Shown here: positions 53,479 through 62,513 of the stretch, piece by piece
How the letters are laid out: the number at the start of each line of letters is the position of its first letter
How positions within the stretch are numbered: position 1 is the first letter of the stretch
Source of the DNA: Tenacibaculum haliotis
GTDB lineage: Bacteria; Bacteroidota; Bacteroidia; Flavobacteriales; Flavobacteriaceae
Direction of reading: 5' to 3'
Length of the DNA: 64,000 nucleotides
Assembly: GCF_025215075.1 (NCBI RefSeq)
Contig: NZ_JAOBTH010000026.1
Span: forward strand, 248,001 to 312,000
Translations under genes and position numbers: made by a program
Notes under the pieces: model-generated
The model's input: only the letters and a program-made list of their open reading frames with translations
Database searches by the model: none
What the model was told of the DNA's origin: nothing

Positions 53479-54804
53479 TTCTAATCGAAATTCAAACTTT
53501 AAATCAGTTACTCCTCTTCTAACGTTCATTTTAATCTTCTTGTTTGGCTTTGTTTGAAACAAAGTCATTATTTTTTCTAAAGTATATTCATAAGCTTGTT
53601 TTCCGTTAATTGATTTTATAATATCATCTTTTAAAAATCCTGCTTTATAAGCAGGAGACCCCTCAACAACTCTATCTATTTTATATTTCGGTTTAAACTT
53701 ATAGTGGTAAGTACTAACAAATGAAAGAACATTATTTTTATTGGTGGATTTTCTCCCGTAACCAATATTAGCAGTATTTACAGTTCTTTCTTTAACCAAT
53801 TCTTGTCCATCATAAATAATATGTAAACCACTCATATTATAGTAGAAACCGTCTTTTAGAGAGGCATTCTTTTTTAAAGTGATTTTTTTATTCGGATAAT
53901 CAATCCATATTTTAAATCGTTTTAAAATATTACCACCAATACTACCATTTCTCCCTTTAAACTTTCTTGCATTAAATGTTGTTACTGCATCTAAAAAAGA
54001 AACCGTTGGTTCTTTAATTAAAAACTTACCTAATGCCACGTAGGGGATCCTACTTCTGTTTCCATAAATAGTTCCGCTAAGTCCTTCTCCTAAAATATCT
54101 TTAAAATGTTTTATAGGCGTTTTTATAATTTCTTTGCTATCTTCAAACAACCACATTGCATCACTTCCTCCTGTATCTATTAACAATTTCATTGGAGTTT
54201 TCACATTGTTTATAGTGTCAATCCTAGCTTCAACATTTATATATGGCTTATTACGATAGAACTGCAATGGAAAAATTTCACATTTTCTACATTTTGATTC
54301 TTTATATGTTTTAGGGTTATAAAAAACAATTTTTTTAGTACTGTAATTTACTTTAACAACAACATCCTTCAATAAATCATAGCCTATAATACCATGAATA
54401 GTGGTTCCCATTTTTGCAGATAAACTAAAAGCATCATTTAAAATAACATATAAATCTTGGTTAGCACTTAATATGTTTTTAACCCTAAAGTTATTCCCTT
54501 TTGATAATAAAGCTTCAATTGGTTCTCCATCACCTAACCCCCTTATAAATACTTTTTTAACATTATTTAAACCTAGGCTATCGTTTTCTGTTAAATTAAA
54601 TAAGATCGTTTTATTAACTCCTGTATCCATTATAAAAGACAATTTATGTCCGTTAATTTCTAAAGGAATCACTATTAAATTATTTATTAATTTAAATGAT
54701 ACTTCTTGCTTTTCTTTATTTTTTCCATAAAATTTAAATTTCTTTTGAGAATAAACTGACAAACAAGTAAGGAAGGCTACAATATAAAGTATCTCTTTTT
54801 TCAA
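53467..54804 (-). CDS. Retropepsin-like aspartyl protease with PDZ domain
   Basis: A 445-residue exported protein, signal peptide MKKEILYIVAFLTCLSVYSQ. Two aspartyl protease half-sites are visible, D60-TG in FIMDTGVNKTI and D210-TG in LLIDTGGSDAM, separated by about 150 residues, forming one active site, and a PDZ domain near the end (about 370-440, EGSPAYKAGFLKDDIIKSINGK). Such proteins are widespread in Bacteroidota and act in the periplasm. The start codon is TTG (54804); no in-frame ATG is near the signal peptide. Confidence 0.85.
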   Translation of the reverse strand: MKKEILYIVAFLTCLSVYSQKKFKFYGKNKEKQEVSFKLINNLIVIPLEINGHKLSFIMDTGVNKTILFNLTENDSLGLNNVKKVFIRGLGDGEPIEALLSKGNNFRVKNILSANQDLYVILNDAFSLSAKMGTTIHGIIGYDLLKDVVVKVNYSTKKIVFYNPKTYKESKCRKCEIFPLQFYRNKPYINVEARIDTINNVKTPMKLLIDTGGSDAMWLFEDSKEIIKTPIKHFKDILGEGLSGTIYGNRSRIPYVALGKFLIKEPTVSFLDAVTTFNARKFKGRNGSIGGNILKRFKIWIDYPNKKITLKKNASLKDGFYYNMSGLHIIYDGQELVKERTVNTANIGYGRKSTNKNNVLSFVSTYHYKFKPKYKIDRVVEGSPAYKAGFLKDDIIKSINGKQAYEYTLEKIMTLFQTKPNKKIKMNVRRGVTDLKFEFRLEKSI

Positions 54805-54960
54805 ATAGTAAAGTGTTAATGGTTAATCTTAAAGATACAATCTTCATTTTAATTTTCAACAATTTTATGATTTTTTTAACCTCTATTTTAATAAACAACA
54901 AGTTTATTTTATCAAAAATAATTCGCAAATTTGCTTTTCAAACTACTAATACTATTTACA

Positions 54961-56151
54961 ATGCCAAACATTTCTATAAAAGGAAATTCTATGCCTCAAT
55001 CACCAATACGTAAATTGGTGCCTTTTGCTGAGGCTGCTAAAAAAAACGGAACTAAAGTTTTTCATTTAAACATTGGTCAACCAGATATAAAAACACCACA
55101 AGTAGCGCTTGATGCTGTTAAAAATAATACCATTGAAGTATTATCATATGCACGTTCTGAAGGTTCTGAAGAATACCGAACTAAATTAGCTAACTATTAT
55201 GCTAAAAACGACATTCATGTTAATGCAAATAATATTGTAGCTACCACTGGTGGCTCTGAAGCATTATTATTTACCATTGGTAGTATTACCGATCCGGGTG
55301 ATGAAATTATTATCCCTGAACCTTTTTATGCGAATTACAACGGGTTTTCAACTGCTTCTGGAGTAAAAGTGGTTCCTGTTATTTCAAAAATTGAAAATAA
55401 CTTTGCGTTACCTGCTATTGAAGACTTCGAAAAGCTAATTACCTCGAAAACCAAAGCAATTTTAATCTGTAATCCTGGAAACCCAACCGGATATTTATAC
55501 AGTGCTGACGAAATTGAAAAATTAAAGCAAATTGTTTTAAAACACGATTTATTTTTAATTGCTGATGAAGTATATCGTGAGTTTACGTATGATGGTGAAA
55601 AGCACAATTCGATAATGACTTTAAACGGTTTAGAGCAACATGCTATTATGATAGACTCTGTCTCTAAACGTTATAGTATGTGTGGTGCAAGAATTGGTTG
55701 TATTGTTTCTAAAAATGAAGAATTTGTTAATACTGCTATTAAATTTGCACAAGCACGTTTAAGTCCGCCAACTTATGCTTTATTAGCCAGTGAAGCTGCT
55801 TTAGATACGCCTCAAAGTTATTTTGATGACGTTATTGAAGAATATGAAGGTCGTAGAAATACGTTAGTTACTGAATTACAAAAAATTGATGGTGTAAAAG
55901 TGGCAAATCCAAAAGGAGCCTTTTATTGTGTTGTTCAACTTCCTGTTGCTAATGCTGATCATTTTGCACAATGGATTTTAGAAGAATTCAACGATAATAA
56001 CGAAACAATTATGGTTGCACCTGCAAGTGGATTTTACTCTACCGAAGGAGAAGGTAAAAATCAAGTTCGTATCGCTTATGTTTTAAATAAAACTGATTTA
56101 AAACGCGCTGTAGAAATTTTAAAAATCGCTTTAACACAATACAATAAGTAA
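54961..56151 (+). CDS. Class I/II aminotransferase (aspartate aminotransferase-like)
   Basis: A 396-residue PLP-dependent enzyme of fold type I. PLP Lys is K236 (DSVSKRYSMCGARIGC); other marks are NPGNPTG (174 region), ADEVYREF (Asp202, Tyr205) and the N-terminal LNIGQPDIKTP. The ATG at 54961 is preferred; an upstream in-frame start would add a hydrophobic run that is not a signal peptide of this family. The amino donor is not fixed by the sequence. murB begins four bases after its stop. Confidence 0.88.
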   Translation: MPNISIKGNSMPQSPIRKLVPFAEAAKKNGTKVFHLNIGQPDIKTPQVALDAVKNNTIEVLSYARSEGSEEYRTKLANYYAKNDIHVNANNIVATTGGSEALLFTIGSITDPGDEIIIPEPFYANYNGFSTASGVKVVPVISKIENNFALPAIEDFEKLITSKTKAILICNPGNPTGYLYSADEIEKLKQIVLKHDLFLIADEVYREFTYDGEKHNSIMTLNGLEQHAIMIDSVSKRYSMCGARIGCIVSKNEEFVNTAIKFAQARLSPPTYALLASEAALDTPQSYFDDVIEEYEGRRNTLVTELQKIDGVKVANPKGAFYCVVQLPVANADHFAQWILEEFNDNNETIMVAPASGFYSTEGEGKNQVRIAYVLNKTDLKRAVEILKIALTQYNK

Positions 56152-56155
56152 TTCT

Positions 56156-57163
56156 TTGAATATTAAAGAAAACATATCATTAAAAAAATACAACACGTTT
56201 GGCATTCATGTAAATGCCAAGCGTTTTGTTACTATAGATTCACTTTACGATTTACAACAGCTTTTAAAAAAAGAAAAAGACATCTTTTTAATTTCTGGAG
56301 GAAGTAATATGTTGCTTACTAAAGATATTGAAAAATTGGTGGTACATATTAATATGAAAGGAATTTCTATTGATAGAGAAAATAATAACAATGTACATTT
56401 AACGGTAAATGCAGGTGAAAATTGGCATGAATTTGTACTTTGGTGTGTTTCTGAAAATTATGGAGGTATTGAAAACTTATCACTCATTCCTGGAAATGTA
56501 GGTACTTGCCCTATTCAAAACATTGGTGCTTATGGTATTGAAGTTAAAGACACCATTACTCGTGTAGAAGCTGTTGATATTAAAACAGGCAAATTAGTAA
56601 CCTTTTCTAATGCTGAATGTGAATTTGGTTATCGAAATTCTATTTTTAAAAATATTGTTAAAGGAAAATATATTATTACAGCTGTTAGTTTTAAACTTAC
56701 CAAAAATGAACACAAGCTTAATTCTTCTTATGGTGCTATTGAAACAGAATTAGTTTCTAAAAACATTATAAATCCTACAATAAAAAATATTTCTGATGCA
56801 GTAATTGCTATACGTCAAAGTAAATTACCCGATCCTAAAAAAATTGGAAATAGCGGAAGTTTTTTTAAAAATCCAGTAATTTCTAAAGCTGATTTTGATA
56901 AACTTCAAAAAGAATTTTCAACAATACCTAGTTACGTTATTTCAGAATCTGAAATAAAAGTACCCGCAGGTTGGTTAATTGAACAATGTGGTTTTAAAGG
57001 TAAAAGTTATGGTGATTATGGCGTACATGAAAAACAAGCTTTAGTACTTGTTAATTATGGAAATGCTACAGGTATCGAAATTTACGAACTAGCGCAAAAC
57101 ATTCAAAAAACAATTAAAGATACTTTTTCTATTGATTTAGAAATTGAAGTTAATATTATTTAA
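56156..57163 (+). CDS. murB: UDP-N-acetylmuramate dehydrogenase
   Basis: A 335-residue FAD enzyme that reduces enolpyruvyl-UDP-GlcNAc to UDP-MurNAc, the second step of the peptidoglycan pathway. It shows ISGGSNMLL (FAD binding), ENLSLIPGNVGTCPIQNIGAYG and the active-site Ser in GNSGSFFKNP. It is the longer type of MurB (E. coli type). The start is TTG at 56156; no ATG or GTG is available in frame. It overlaps the SCO gene by four bases, tail to tail. Confidence 0.94.
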   Translation: MNIKENISLKKYNTFGIHVNAKRFVTIDSLYDLQQLLKKEKDIFLISGGSNMLLTKDIEKLVVHINMKGISIDRENNNNVHLTVNAGENWHEFVLWCVSENYGGIENLSLIPGNVGTCPIQNIGAYGIEVKDTITRVEAVDIKTGKLVTFSNAECEFGYRNSIFKNIVKGKYIITAVSFKLTKNEHKLNSSYGAIETELVSKNIINPTIKNISDAVIAIRQSKLPDPKKIGNSGSFFKNPVISKADFDKLQKEFSTIPSYVISESEIKVPAGWLIEQCGFKGKSYGDYGVHEKQALVLVNYGNATGIEIYELAQNIQKTIKDTFSIDLEIEVNII

Positions 57164-57849
57164 TCTTCTTTTTTCAAAATTTCAACATGTCGTATTAACC
57201 TCTTAGTTTCTAACCCTAAAGTGCCATTATAAACACCTCGTATTCTTCCTTTTTTATCGACTAAAACAAAATTTTCTGAATGTATAAAAGCAGCTGTATT
57301 TTGTGTTTTCTCGAAATCTTCATCTGCAAAATACCCTTTTCTTGCTAAGTTATAAATATGTTTTTTATCTCCTGTTACTAAATTCCATTTACCAGATACA
57401 ATCTCATTATCTAAAGCATATTTTTTTAAAACTGAAACGGAGTCTTTAACAGGCATAACAGTATGCGACAATAATAAAACAGAAGAATCATTCTTATATT
57501 TTTCTTGAATTTTACTCATGTTTTTTTCAAGAACAGGGCAAATTCCAGGGCAAGTAACAAAGAAAAAATCTGCAACATAAATTTTCCCTTCGTAGGTCTT
57601 ATTTGTTATAATTTTTCCTTCTTGATTTATTAAATTAAAATCAGGAATTGTATGTATATTATTATATTCTGACGAACTTTCTGCTATCCATTCTGGTGTA
57701 AATTCTGCTGAATTAAAAAAAGGCAATACTGTTTCTTTATCTATTTTTACTTCATTTTCAATTTTGGTTTTACATGCCGTAAAACTTATCATCAAAAAAA
57801 ATAATACGAATATGTTCTTTTTCAATTTATGTTTTTTTAAAAATATCAT
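57160..57849 (-). CDS. SCO1/SenC family lipoprotein
   Basis: A 229-residue thioredoxin-fold protein with a lipoprotein signal (FLMISFTAC). The CxxxC motif is in VTCPGICPVLEKN, and a later His (LLSHTVMP) supplies the third copper ligand. SCO proteins bind copper and reduce or load it into the CuA site of cytochrome oxidase, or act as thiol-redox proteins. Its position as the last gene of a four-lipoprotein operon, overlapping the MORN gene by four bases, suggests a specific partner role there rather than oxidase assembly. Confidence 0.88.
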   Translation of the reverse strand: MIFLKKHKLKKNIFVLFFLMISFTACKTKIENEVKIDKETVLPFFNSAEFTPEWIAESSSEYNNIHTIPDFNLINQEGKIITNKTYEGKIYVADFFFVTCPGICPVLEKNMSKIQEKYKNDSSVLLLSHTVMPVKDSVSVLKKYALDNEIVSGKWNLVTGDKKHIYNLARKGYFADEDFEKTQNTAAFIHSENFVLVDKKGRIRGVYNGTLGLETKRLIRHVEILKKED

Positions 57850-58442
57850 TTAATTCTTTCATTTTCAATAGCTACCGAGTAACATTTTTTTAATCCTATC
57901 AATCCAAAACGTTCTCCATTTTTAGTTACAAAATTTGCTTTTATTTTTCCGTTAGGTTGCCATGTTTTTTGACGACCTTCTTCTCTTCCATCTTTAAAAT
58001 TAAACTCATTTAATAATGCTCCGTTCATGTACCAATCTGTAATACTACCATTATATACACCATTAGTATTAAAATGATATTTAAACATTGGTTTGCCATT
58101 ATCAAACCAACCAATATGAATTCCTGTTTTTAATCCGTTTGTATAAAAACGTTGAAACCATTTATTTCCGCTAATATACCAGCCGTTATAAATTCCGTGT
58201 TTTTTTCCTTGAAAATATACAGAAGTTGATTTTAATTTTTCTTTTGAATAATAATCTTCTACAATTCCTGAATATGGTGTTTCATTTAATAACAAAACAC
58301 CATTTTTAAGATTAAAACTCTTATCTTTTTTATTCTTTTTTATATTCGGAATAATAATTTTATTGATTGATAAATCTTTTATTTCTTTCTCTTTAAAATT
58401 ACATGAAATAAAAATCAGTATAATTACGATATAAATTTTCAT
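57846..58442 (-). CDS. MORN-repeat lipoprotein (YwqK-like)
   Basis: A 198-residue protein with a short lipoprotein signal (MKIYIVIILIFISC) and MORN-like repeats of the type GxxxGxxxxWYxNG: GIYNGWYISGNKW, GIHIGWFDNGKPM, GVYNGSITDWYMNGALL, GREEGRQKTWQPNGKIK. Such proteins are often annotated as YwqK antitoxins, but that label is not supported here since no toxin is near. It overlaps the SCO gene by four bases and follows the YHYH gene after nine. Confidence 0.75.
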   Translation of the reverse strand: MKIYIVIILIFISCNFKEKEIKDLSINKIIIPNIKKNKKDKSFNLKNGVLLLNETPYSGIVEDYYSKEKLKSTSVYFQGKKHGIYNGWYISGNKWFQRFYTNGLKTGIHIGWFDNGKPMFKYHFNTNGVYNGSITDWYMNGALLNEFNFKDGREEGRQKTWQPNGKIKANFVTKNGERFGLIGLKKCYSVAIENERIK

Positions 58443-58451
58443 GCTATTTAA

Positions 58452-59222
58452 TTATCTTGTTACAACTCCAGCAGTACCGAAAAAACCATTTCCATTTAAA
58501 TAAGGGTCTTCATTTGTAATGTGGTAATGATAAATTCCATCAGGAAAATCAGCAGTTACAGAAGTATAACCATGATAATCGTCTAAATCATCATTTGTAA
58601 TTGTTTTTCCATCTTCTAAAGAACCATATACCGGAAATCCATCAGATAATAATCCTAAAAAAGCATCTTCACCAAAAGTATCTGTTAAAAACTTTGGCTT
58701 AATATGATAATGATATGTTGTCATTGCAGGATGTCCTAAATATTGATCAAAAGAATTAATTTCACCTGTTAAAGGTGCACCTCCTCCGGCATATTGATTG
58801 AAAAAAACAACACCATTTCTTGATATTCCTATTGGTCCCATTGGTGTTGCTGTTTTATTTACAGCTTCGCTTGGATTTAAAGACATGGTAAAAGTAATCT
58901 CCTGCTCTCCGATAGAACCTGGATTCTGATTCCAACTAGTATTTATACCGTTATAAGCTTCGTACATTGCGTTATCTGTTCCCCAATACGGGCTTTTATG
59001 ATTTGGTAAATCGGTAGTTGTAAAAGTTACTATATTATCTGATATGGCATAAGAAACTGATGCTACATCATCAAATTTTGATAAAATACTTGTAATATCA
59101 TAGTTTGTTACTTCAGGTGTATTTCCTCCTTCTTCTGTAGTATCATCAGATGAGCAAGCATAAAATAAACCTGCTATCATTATTAATACTGCTACTTTTT
59201 TAATTAATTGATTTTTTTTCAT
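58452..59222 (-). CDS. YHYH domain lipoprotein
   Basis: A 256-residue lipoprotein (signal MKKNQLIKKVAVLIMIAGLFYAC, followed by acidic residues SSDDTTEEGG). The C-terminal domain has the two signature YHYH motifs, TTYHYHIKPKF and GIYHYHITNEDPYLNG, which could bind metal such as copper. Function of the family is unknown. ATG 59222 is chosen because the hydrophobic core of the signal peptide then lies at normal distance. Located 28 bases after the sulfatase gene. Confidence 0.85.
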   Translation of the reverse strand: MKKNQLIKKVAVLIMIAGLFYACSSDDTTEEGGNTPEVTNYDITSILSKFDDVASVSYAISDNIVTFTTTDLPNHKSPYWGTDNAMYEAYNGINTSWNQNPGSIGEQEITFTMSLNPSEAVNKTATPMGPIGISRNGVVFFNQYAGGGAPLTGEINSFDQYLGHPAMTTYHYHIKPKFLTDTFGEDAFLGLLSDGFPVYGSLEDGKTITNDDLDDYHGYTSVTADFPDGIYHYHITNEDPYLNGNGFFGTAGVVTR

Positions 59223-59250
59223 GTGTATCATTTTTAATTATTAGTTAAAA

Positions 59251-60564
59251 TTACTCTCTAAGACTATTTACTTTCGCTATTAATTCATCTCTAATAACAG
59301 TATCACTAGCACTTAAAGGCAATTGATTTGTGCTTAATAAATTGGGGTTTTCTAAAGGATTTTCAATTAAATTATATAAAGCTTCACTTCCATCTGAAAA
59401 CTGTATATATTTATGAGTTGAATTTCGAATAGTATAATTTACTGTTCCGTTGTCTTCGCCGATTTCGGTATATGTATAATCTCTAAAACTAGTATTTGAA
59501 GTTGTAAATAATTCTTTAAAACTTTTACTATCATTTATTTCTGTAGTACCTGTACCAGCTATATCTGAAATTGTTGCAAATAAATCAGTTGTATTTAATA
59601 AAGCATCTTCTGACTCACTAAATCGATTTATATTTTTACCTGATATAATCATTGGTACATTAACACCTCCTTGATATACGCTTCCTTTTGCTCGCTGACT
59701 AGCATACTCTTGAACAACTTGATTCGGCGTACCATTATCTCCTATAAAAATGATAACAGTATTATCTTTTTCTTCTTGTGACATTGAAGCTAAAAGTCTT
59801 CCTACTTCGGTATCTAAAGCTTCTAACATAGCCATATAATACGGTTGTGGATTTGCATCAATACTTGCTTGATCTGAAGATAATGATTGTGTATGTAAAT
59901 TTGCAGGAGGTAAATGAAAAGGTGTGTGCGGAGCATTATAAGCCAACCATAAAAACCAAGGTTCTTTTTGTAAAGCTACCCAATCGATTGCTAAATCAGT
60001 AAATTTAGTGGTTGTATATTCTGTTGAATTTGTTGTTTGCTGATTTTCTGTAAAATTCCAATTAGTGTACGATTGTACACCTCCGCTTAACAAACCTGCG
60101 TAATATCCTACACCCATTTGTGCTGGATGTGAAGCATCTTTTGATAAATGCCATTTACCTATTACAGCATGATTATAACCCGAATTATTGTTATCTAAAT
60201 GTTTTTGAAGTGATATTTCTGATGTTGATAACGCATCATTAACCTTCATTACATTTGTTCTAAAACCATATTTACCAGTTAAAATACTTGATCTTGTTGG
60301 TGTACACGTTGGGTATGACCATAAATTATTAAATTTAACCCCGTTATTAATCATACTTTGAAGGTTTGGCATTGTAGGTTTTTCAGTACCTACATTATAC
60401 CCAGGAGTTGCATCTAACCCCATATCATCGGCTATAATTAATAAAATATTTGGTTTGTTGTTTGTTGAACCATCAGGATCATCTATTTCGTTAACGACAT
60501 CTTTATCGCATGAAATAAATAAAATTATAATGATAAAAATAAGATTAGCAGTAGGTAGCTTCAT
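59251..60564 (-). CDS. Cys-type sulfatase lipoprotein
   Basis: A 437-residue sulfatase of the alkaline-phosphatase superfamily with a lipoprotein signal (ANLIFIIIILFISC) followed by DKD, a plausible surface-export signal. The active-site motif CTPTRSSILTGKYG has Cys87, which must be converted to formylglycine, so the organism needs a maturase elsewhere. Calcium-binding residues appear in IADDMGLD and GDNGTPN. The C-terminal part is short for an arylsulfatase, so specificity is uncertain. GTG at 60573 is in frame but ATG 60564 gives a better signal. First gene of the lipoprotein operon. Confidence 0.88.
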   Translation of the reverse strand: MKLPTANLIFIIIILFISCDKDVVNEIDDPDGSTNNKPNILLIIADDMGLDATPGYNVGTEKPTMPNLQSMINNGVKFNNLWSYPTCTPTRSSILTGKYGFRTNVMKVNDALSTSEISLQKHLDNNNSGYNHAVIGKWHLSKDASHPAQMGVGYYAGLLSGGVQSYTNWNFTENQQTTNSTEYTTTKFTDLAIDWVALQKEPWFLWLAYNAPHTPFHLPPANLHTQSLSSDQASIDANPQPYYMAMLEALDTEVGRLLASMSQEEKDNTVIIFIGDNGTPNQVVQEYASQRAKGSVYQGGVNVPMIISGKNINRFSESEDALLNTTDLFATISDIAGTGTTEINDSKSFKELFTTSNTSFRDYTYTEIGEDNGTVNYTIRNSTHKYIQFSDGSEALYNLIENPLENPNLLSTNQLPLSASDTVIRDELIAKVNSLRE

Positions 60565-60622
60565 GAATTTCACGTTTATTTTAAGACCTAAGTTTCATAA
60601 AAAGGTTTAAAATAAAAGCAAT

Positions 60623-60660
60623 AAAAAAACAGGCTCAATAAATATTGAGCCTGTTTTTTT
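60623..60660 (-). terminator. Terminator after aqpZ
   Basis: An 18-bp perfect stem (AAAAAAACAGGCTCAATA / TATTGAGCCTGTTTTTTT) with a 2-base loop, 17 bases after the aqpZ stop. The T run is on the minus strand, and it also separates aqpZ from the sulfatase operon. Confidence 0.88.
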
Positions 60661-60676
60661 CTAATATCTAAATATT

Positions 60677-61363
60677 TTATTCCTTATCAAAAAACGCTTT
60701 ATGAATAAATCCGGCTACAATTGCTCCTGCTATTGGTGCAACCCAAAACAACCAAGACTGTGTTAAATAACCACCGCCTGCAAATAATGCCTGACTCATA
60801 GAACGTGCAGGATTTACCGAAGTATTTGTAATTGGAATACTTATTAAGTGTATTAATGTTAAACCTAAACCAATAGCTATTGGAGCAAAACCTTTAGGCG
60901 CTCTTTCATTGGTACTTCCTAAAATAATTAATAAAAAGAACATCGTTAATAAAAACTCTGTTACAAAAGCTGATGTCATATTATAACCTCCTGGTGATAA
61001 TTCTCCGTATCCGTTAGCAGCAAAACCACCAATAGTTTCAAAATCTGATTTTCCAGAAACAATTAAAAACAAAGCAGCGGCAGCTAAAATTGCTCCTACT
61101 AATTGAGAAATAATATATGGTATTAATTCTTTAGCAGAAAACTTTCCTCCTGCCCACAAACCTAACGAAACTGCAGGATTAAAATGCCCTCCAGAAATAT
61201 GCCCAACAGCATATGCCATTGTTAAAACTGTTAAACCAAAGGCTAATGCTACCCCTACAAAACCTATTCCTAAATCAGGGAACCCTGCTGCAAAAATTGC
61301 GCTACCACAGCCTCCAAAAACTAACCAAAATGTTCCGAATGATTCTGCTAAATATTTTTTCAT
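60677..61363 (-). CDS. aqpZ: Aquaporin Z-type water channel
   Basis: A 228-residue inner-membrane channel with six membrane helices and the two NPA boxes ([11 protein letters not shown] and [10 protein letters not shown]). The selectivity-filter Arg follows the second NPA (PAR). It starts [27 protein letters not shown], almost identical in pattern to AqpZ. Expected function is rapid water permeation. Confidence 0.95.
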   Translation of the reverse strand: MKKYLAESFGTFWLVFGGCGSAIFAAGFPDLGIGFVGVALAFGLTVLTMAYAVGHISGGHFNPAVSLGLWAGGKFSAKELIPYIISQLVGAILAAAALFLIVSGKSDFETIGGFAANGYGELSPGGYNMTSAFVTEFLLTMFFLLIILGSTNERAPKGFAPIAIGLGLTLIHLISIPITNTSVNPARSMSQALFAGGGYLTQSWLFWVAPIAGAIVAGFIHKAFFDKE

Positions 61364-61467
61364 ATATTGAATTTTTAAATAATTTATTTTTATTTATGAC
61401 CCCTAAAAAAAAGAAAAGTCACATCTATAAATTTATAAATAATCAATCCCTTAAAACAGGAAGTTTG

Positions 61468-61475
61468 TATCTTTG
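61468..61475 (+). promoter_or_regulatory. -7 box of the small Cys-rich protein gene
   Basis: TATCTTTG fits TAnnTTTG, 20 bases before the ATG at 61496. Confidence 0.5.
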
Positions 61476-61495
61476 TACTACTAAAATTTAAAAAA

Positions 61496-61702
61496 ATGAA
61501 ATTAGTTTTTCTTACCATCGGTTTATTAGCATTAGCTTTTGCAGGAATTGCTATAAAAATCTGGGCAAAAAAAGACGGAGAATTTGCGGGTACTTGTGCT
61601 AGTCAGAATCCTGTTTTAAATGAAAGTGGAGAAGCCTGTGGTTTTTGTGGTAAAACACCTGATCAATTTGATTCATGTGCAGAACCTGAACACGATAATT
61701 AA
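61496..61702 (+). CDS. Small membrane-anchored Cys-rich protein
   Basis: A 68-residue protein with one N-terminal hydrophobic segment (residues about 2-21) and a short hydrophilic part that contains four Cys (C34, C48, C51, C61) in a TCASQ...GEACGFCGKTPDQFDSC arrangement, which could bind zinc or iron or form disulfides. I have seen similar short proteins in flavobacteria but know no function. It has its own promoter and is followed by a 25-bp inverted repeat. Confidence 0.7.
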   Translation: MKLVFLTIGLLALAFAGIAIKIWAKKDGEFAGTCASQNPVLNESGEACGFCGKTPDQFDSCAEPEHDN

Positions 61703-61707
61703 CCATC

Positions 61708-61759
61708 TTTTTAATAACCATAATTTATACAAGTTTGTATAAATTATGGTTATTAAAAA
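61708..61759. repeat. 25-bp inverted repeat with 2-base loop
   Basis: Arms 61708-61732 and 61735-61759 are perfectly complementary. The core reads AACCATAATTTATACAA. It is downstream of the small Cys-rich gene by six bases, but has no T-run after the second arm on either strand, so it is not a classical terminator. Confidence 0.75.
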
Positions 61760-61866
61760 CTTTACTTCTATAAATTCACCTACTTATCTCTTACCAACTA
61801 TTTCATATTTGTTTAGTATCATTTCAAATCATTATATTTATCAAATACAATTTCTAAACCTATACA

Positions 61867-62430
61867 TTGGAAATAAACAAAGAAAAAGTACAAAACCATA
61901 TTCAGTTAGCTAAAAAAGGAAATCAGGTTTCTTTTAATTTCTTGCTTGATACTTTTTGGACTAGTGTATATCATTATCAATTATCAAAAATTAAAAATGA
62001 TAATGAAGCTGAAGACATAACAATTCGTACCTTTTCTAAAGCTTTTGATAAAATTGATACTTTTAATGATGAATATCAATTTAAAACATGGTTAATTACC
62101 ATTTCTAAAAATGTATATATTGATTTTCTGCGAAAGAAAAAATCATCAATATTAACAGAAACTACCAAAGAACAAGAAGAAGCTGCTTTTAGAGTTATCG
62201 ACAATTCTCCGTCTCCTGAAGACAAAATTATTACTGAACAAAACTTAGCAAAGCTTTTAAAAGATATTAAAAAGTTAAAGCCAAAATACCAAGAAGTTAT
62301 CAATTTGCGTTTTTTTCAAGAATTGAGTTATAAAGAGATTTCTGAAAAAATAGAAGAACCTATTAATAATGTTAAGGTTAAATTACTGAGGGCTAAAAAA
62401 TTATTAGCTGAAATAATAAAGAAGTCTTAA
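61867..62430 (+). CDS. ECF-type RNA polymerase sigma factor
   Basis: A 187-residue sigma factor with region 2 (NEAEDITIRTFSKAFDKIDTF) and region 4 (LSYKEISEKIEEPINNVKVKLLRAKKLL). There is no anti-sigma gene beside it, unlike the ECF factor at 46.5 kb. The start is a TTG (61867), with no in-frame ATG upstream before stop-rich sequence. The NRAMP-like gene follows in 83 bases. Confidence 0.9.
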   Translation: MEINKEKVQNHIQLAKKGNQVSFNFLLDTFWTSVYHYQLSKIKNDNEAEDITIRTFSKAFDKIDTFNDEYQFKTWLITISKNVYIDFLRKKKSSILTETTKEQEEAAFRVIDNSPSPEDKIITEQNLAKLLKDIKKLKPKYQEVINLRFFQELSYKEISEKIEEPINNVKVKLLRAKKLLAEIIKKS

Positions 62431-62476
62431 CTTACACATATTTTAATTCCTAGATTTTCAAAACATTATGAAACGC

Positions 62477-62499
62477 TAAAATAAAATAGCTTTATTTTA
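62477..62499 (+). promoter_or_regulatory. Inverted repeat before the NRAMP-like gene
   Basis: TAAAATAAA (62477-62485) and TTTATTTTA (62491-62499) form a perfect 9-bp inverted repeat around ATAGC, 14 bases before the ATG at 62514. It is a plausible operator; the half-site resembles part of the motif at the porin gene, though the match is short. Confidence 0.4.
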
Positions 62500-62513
62500 A
62501 TACGATCCCCTTT

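Noticed and set aside
57846..58442. Toxin-antitoxin system (YwqK antitoxin label)
   Set aside because: The protein is a lipoprotein with MORN repeats and no toxin gene lies nearby.
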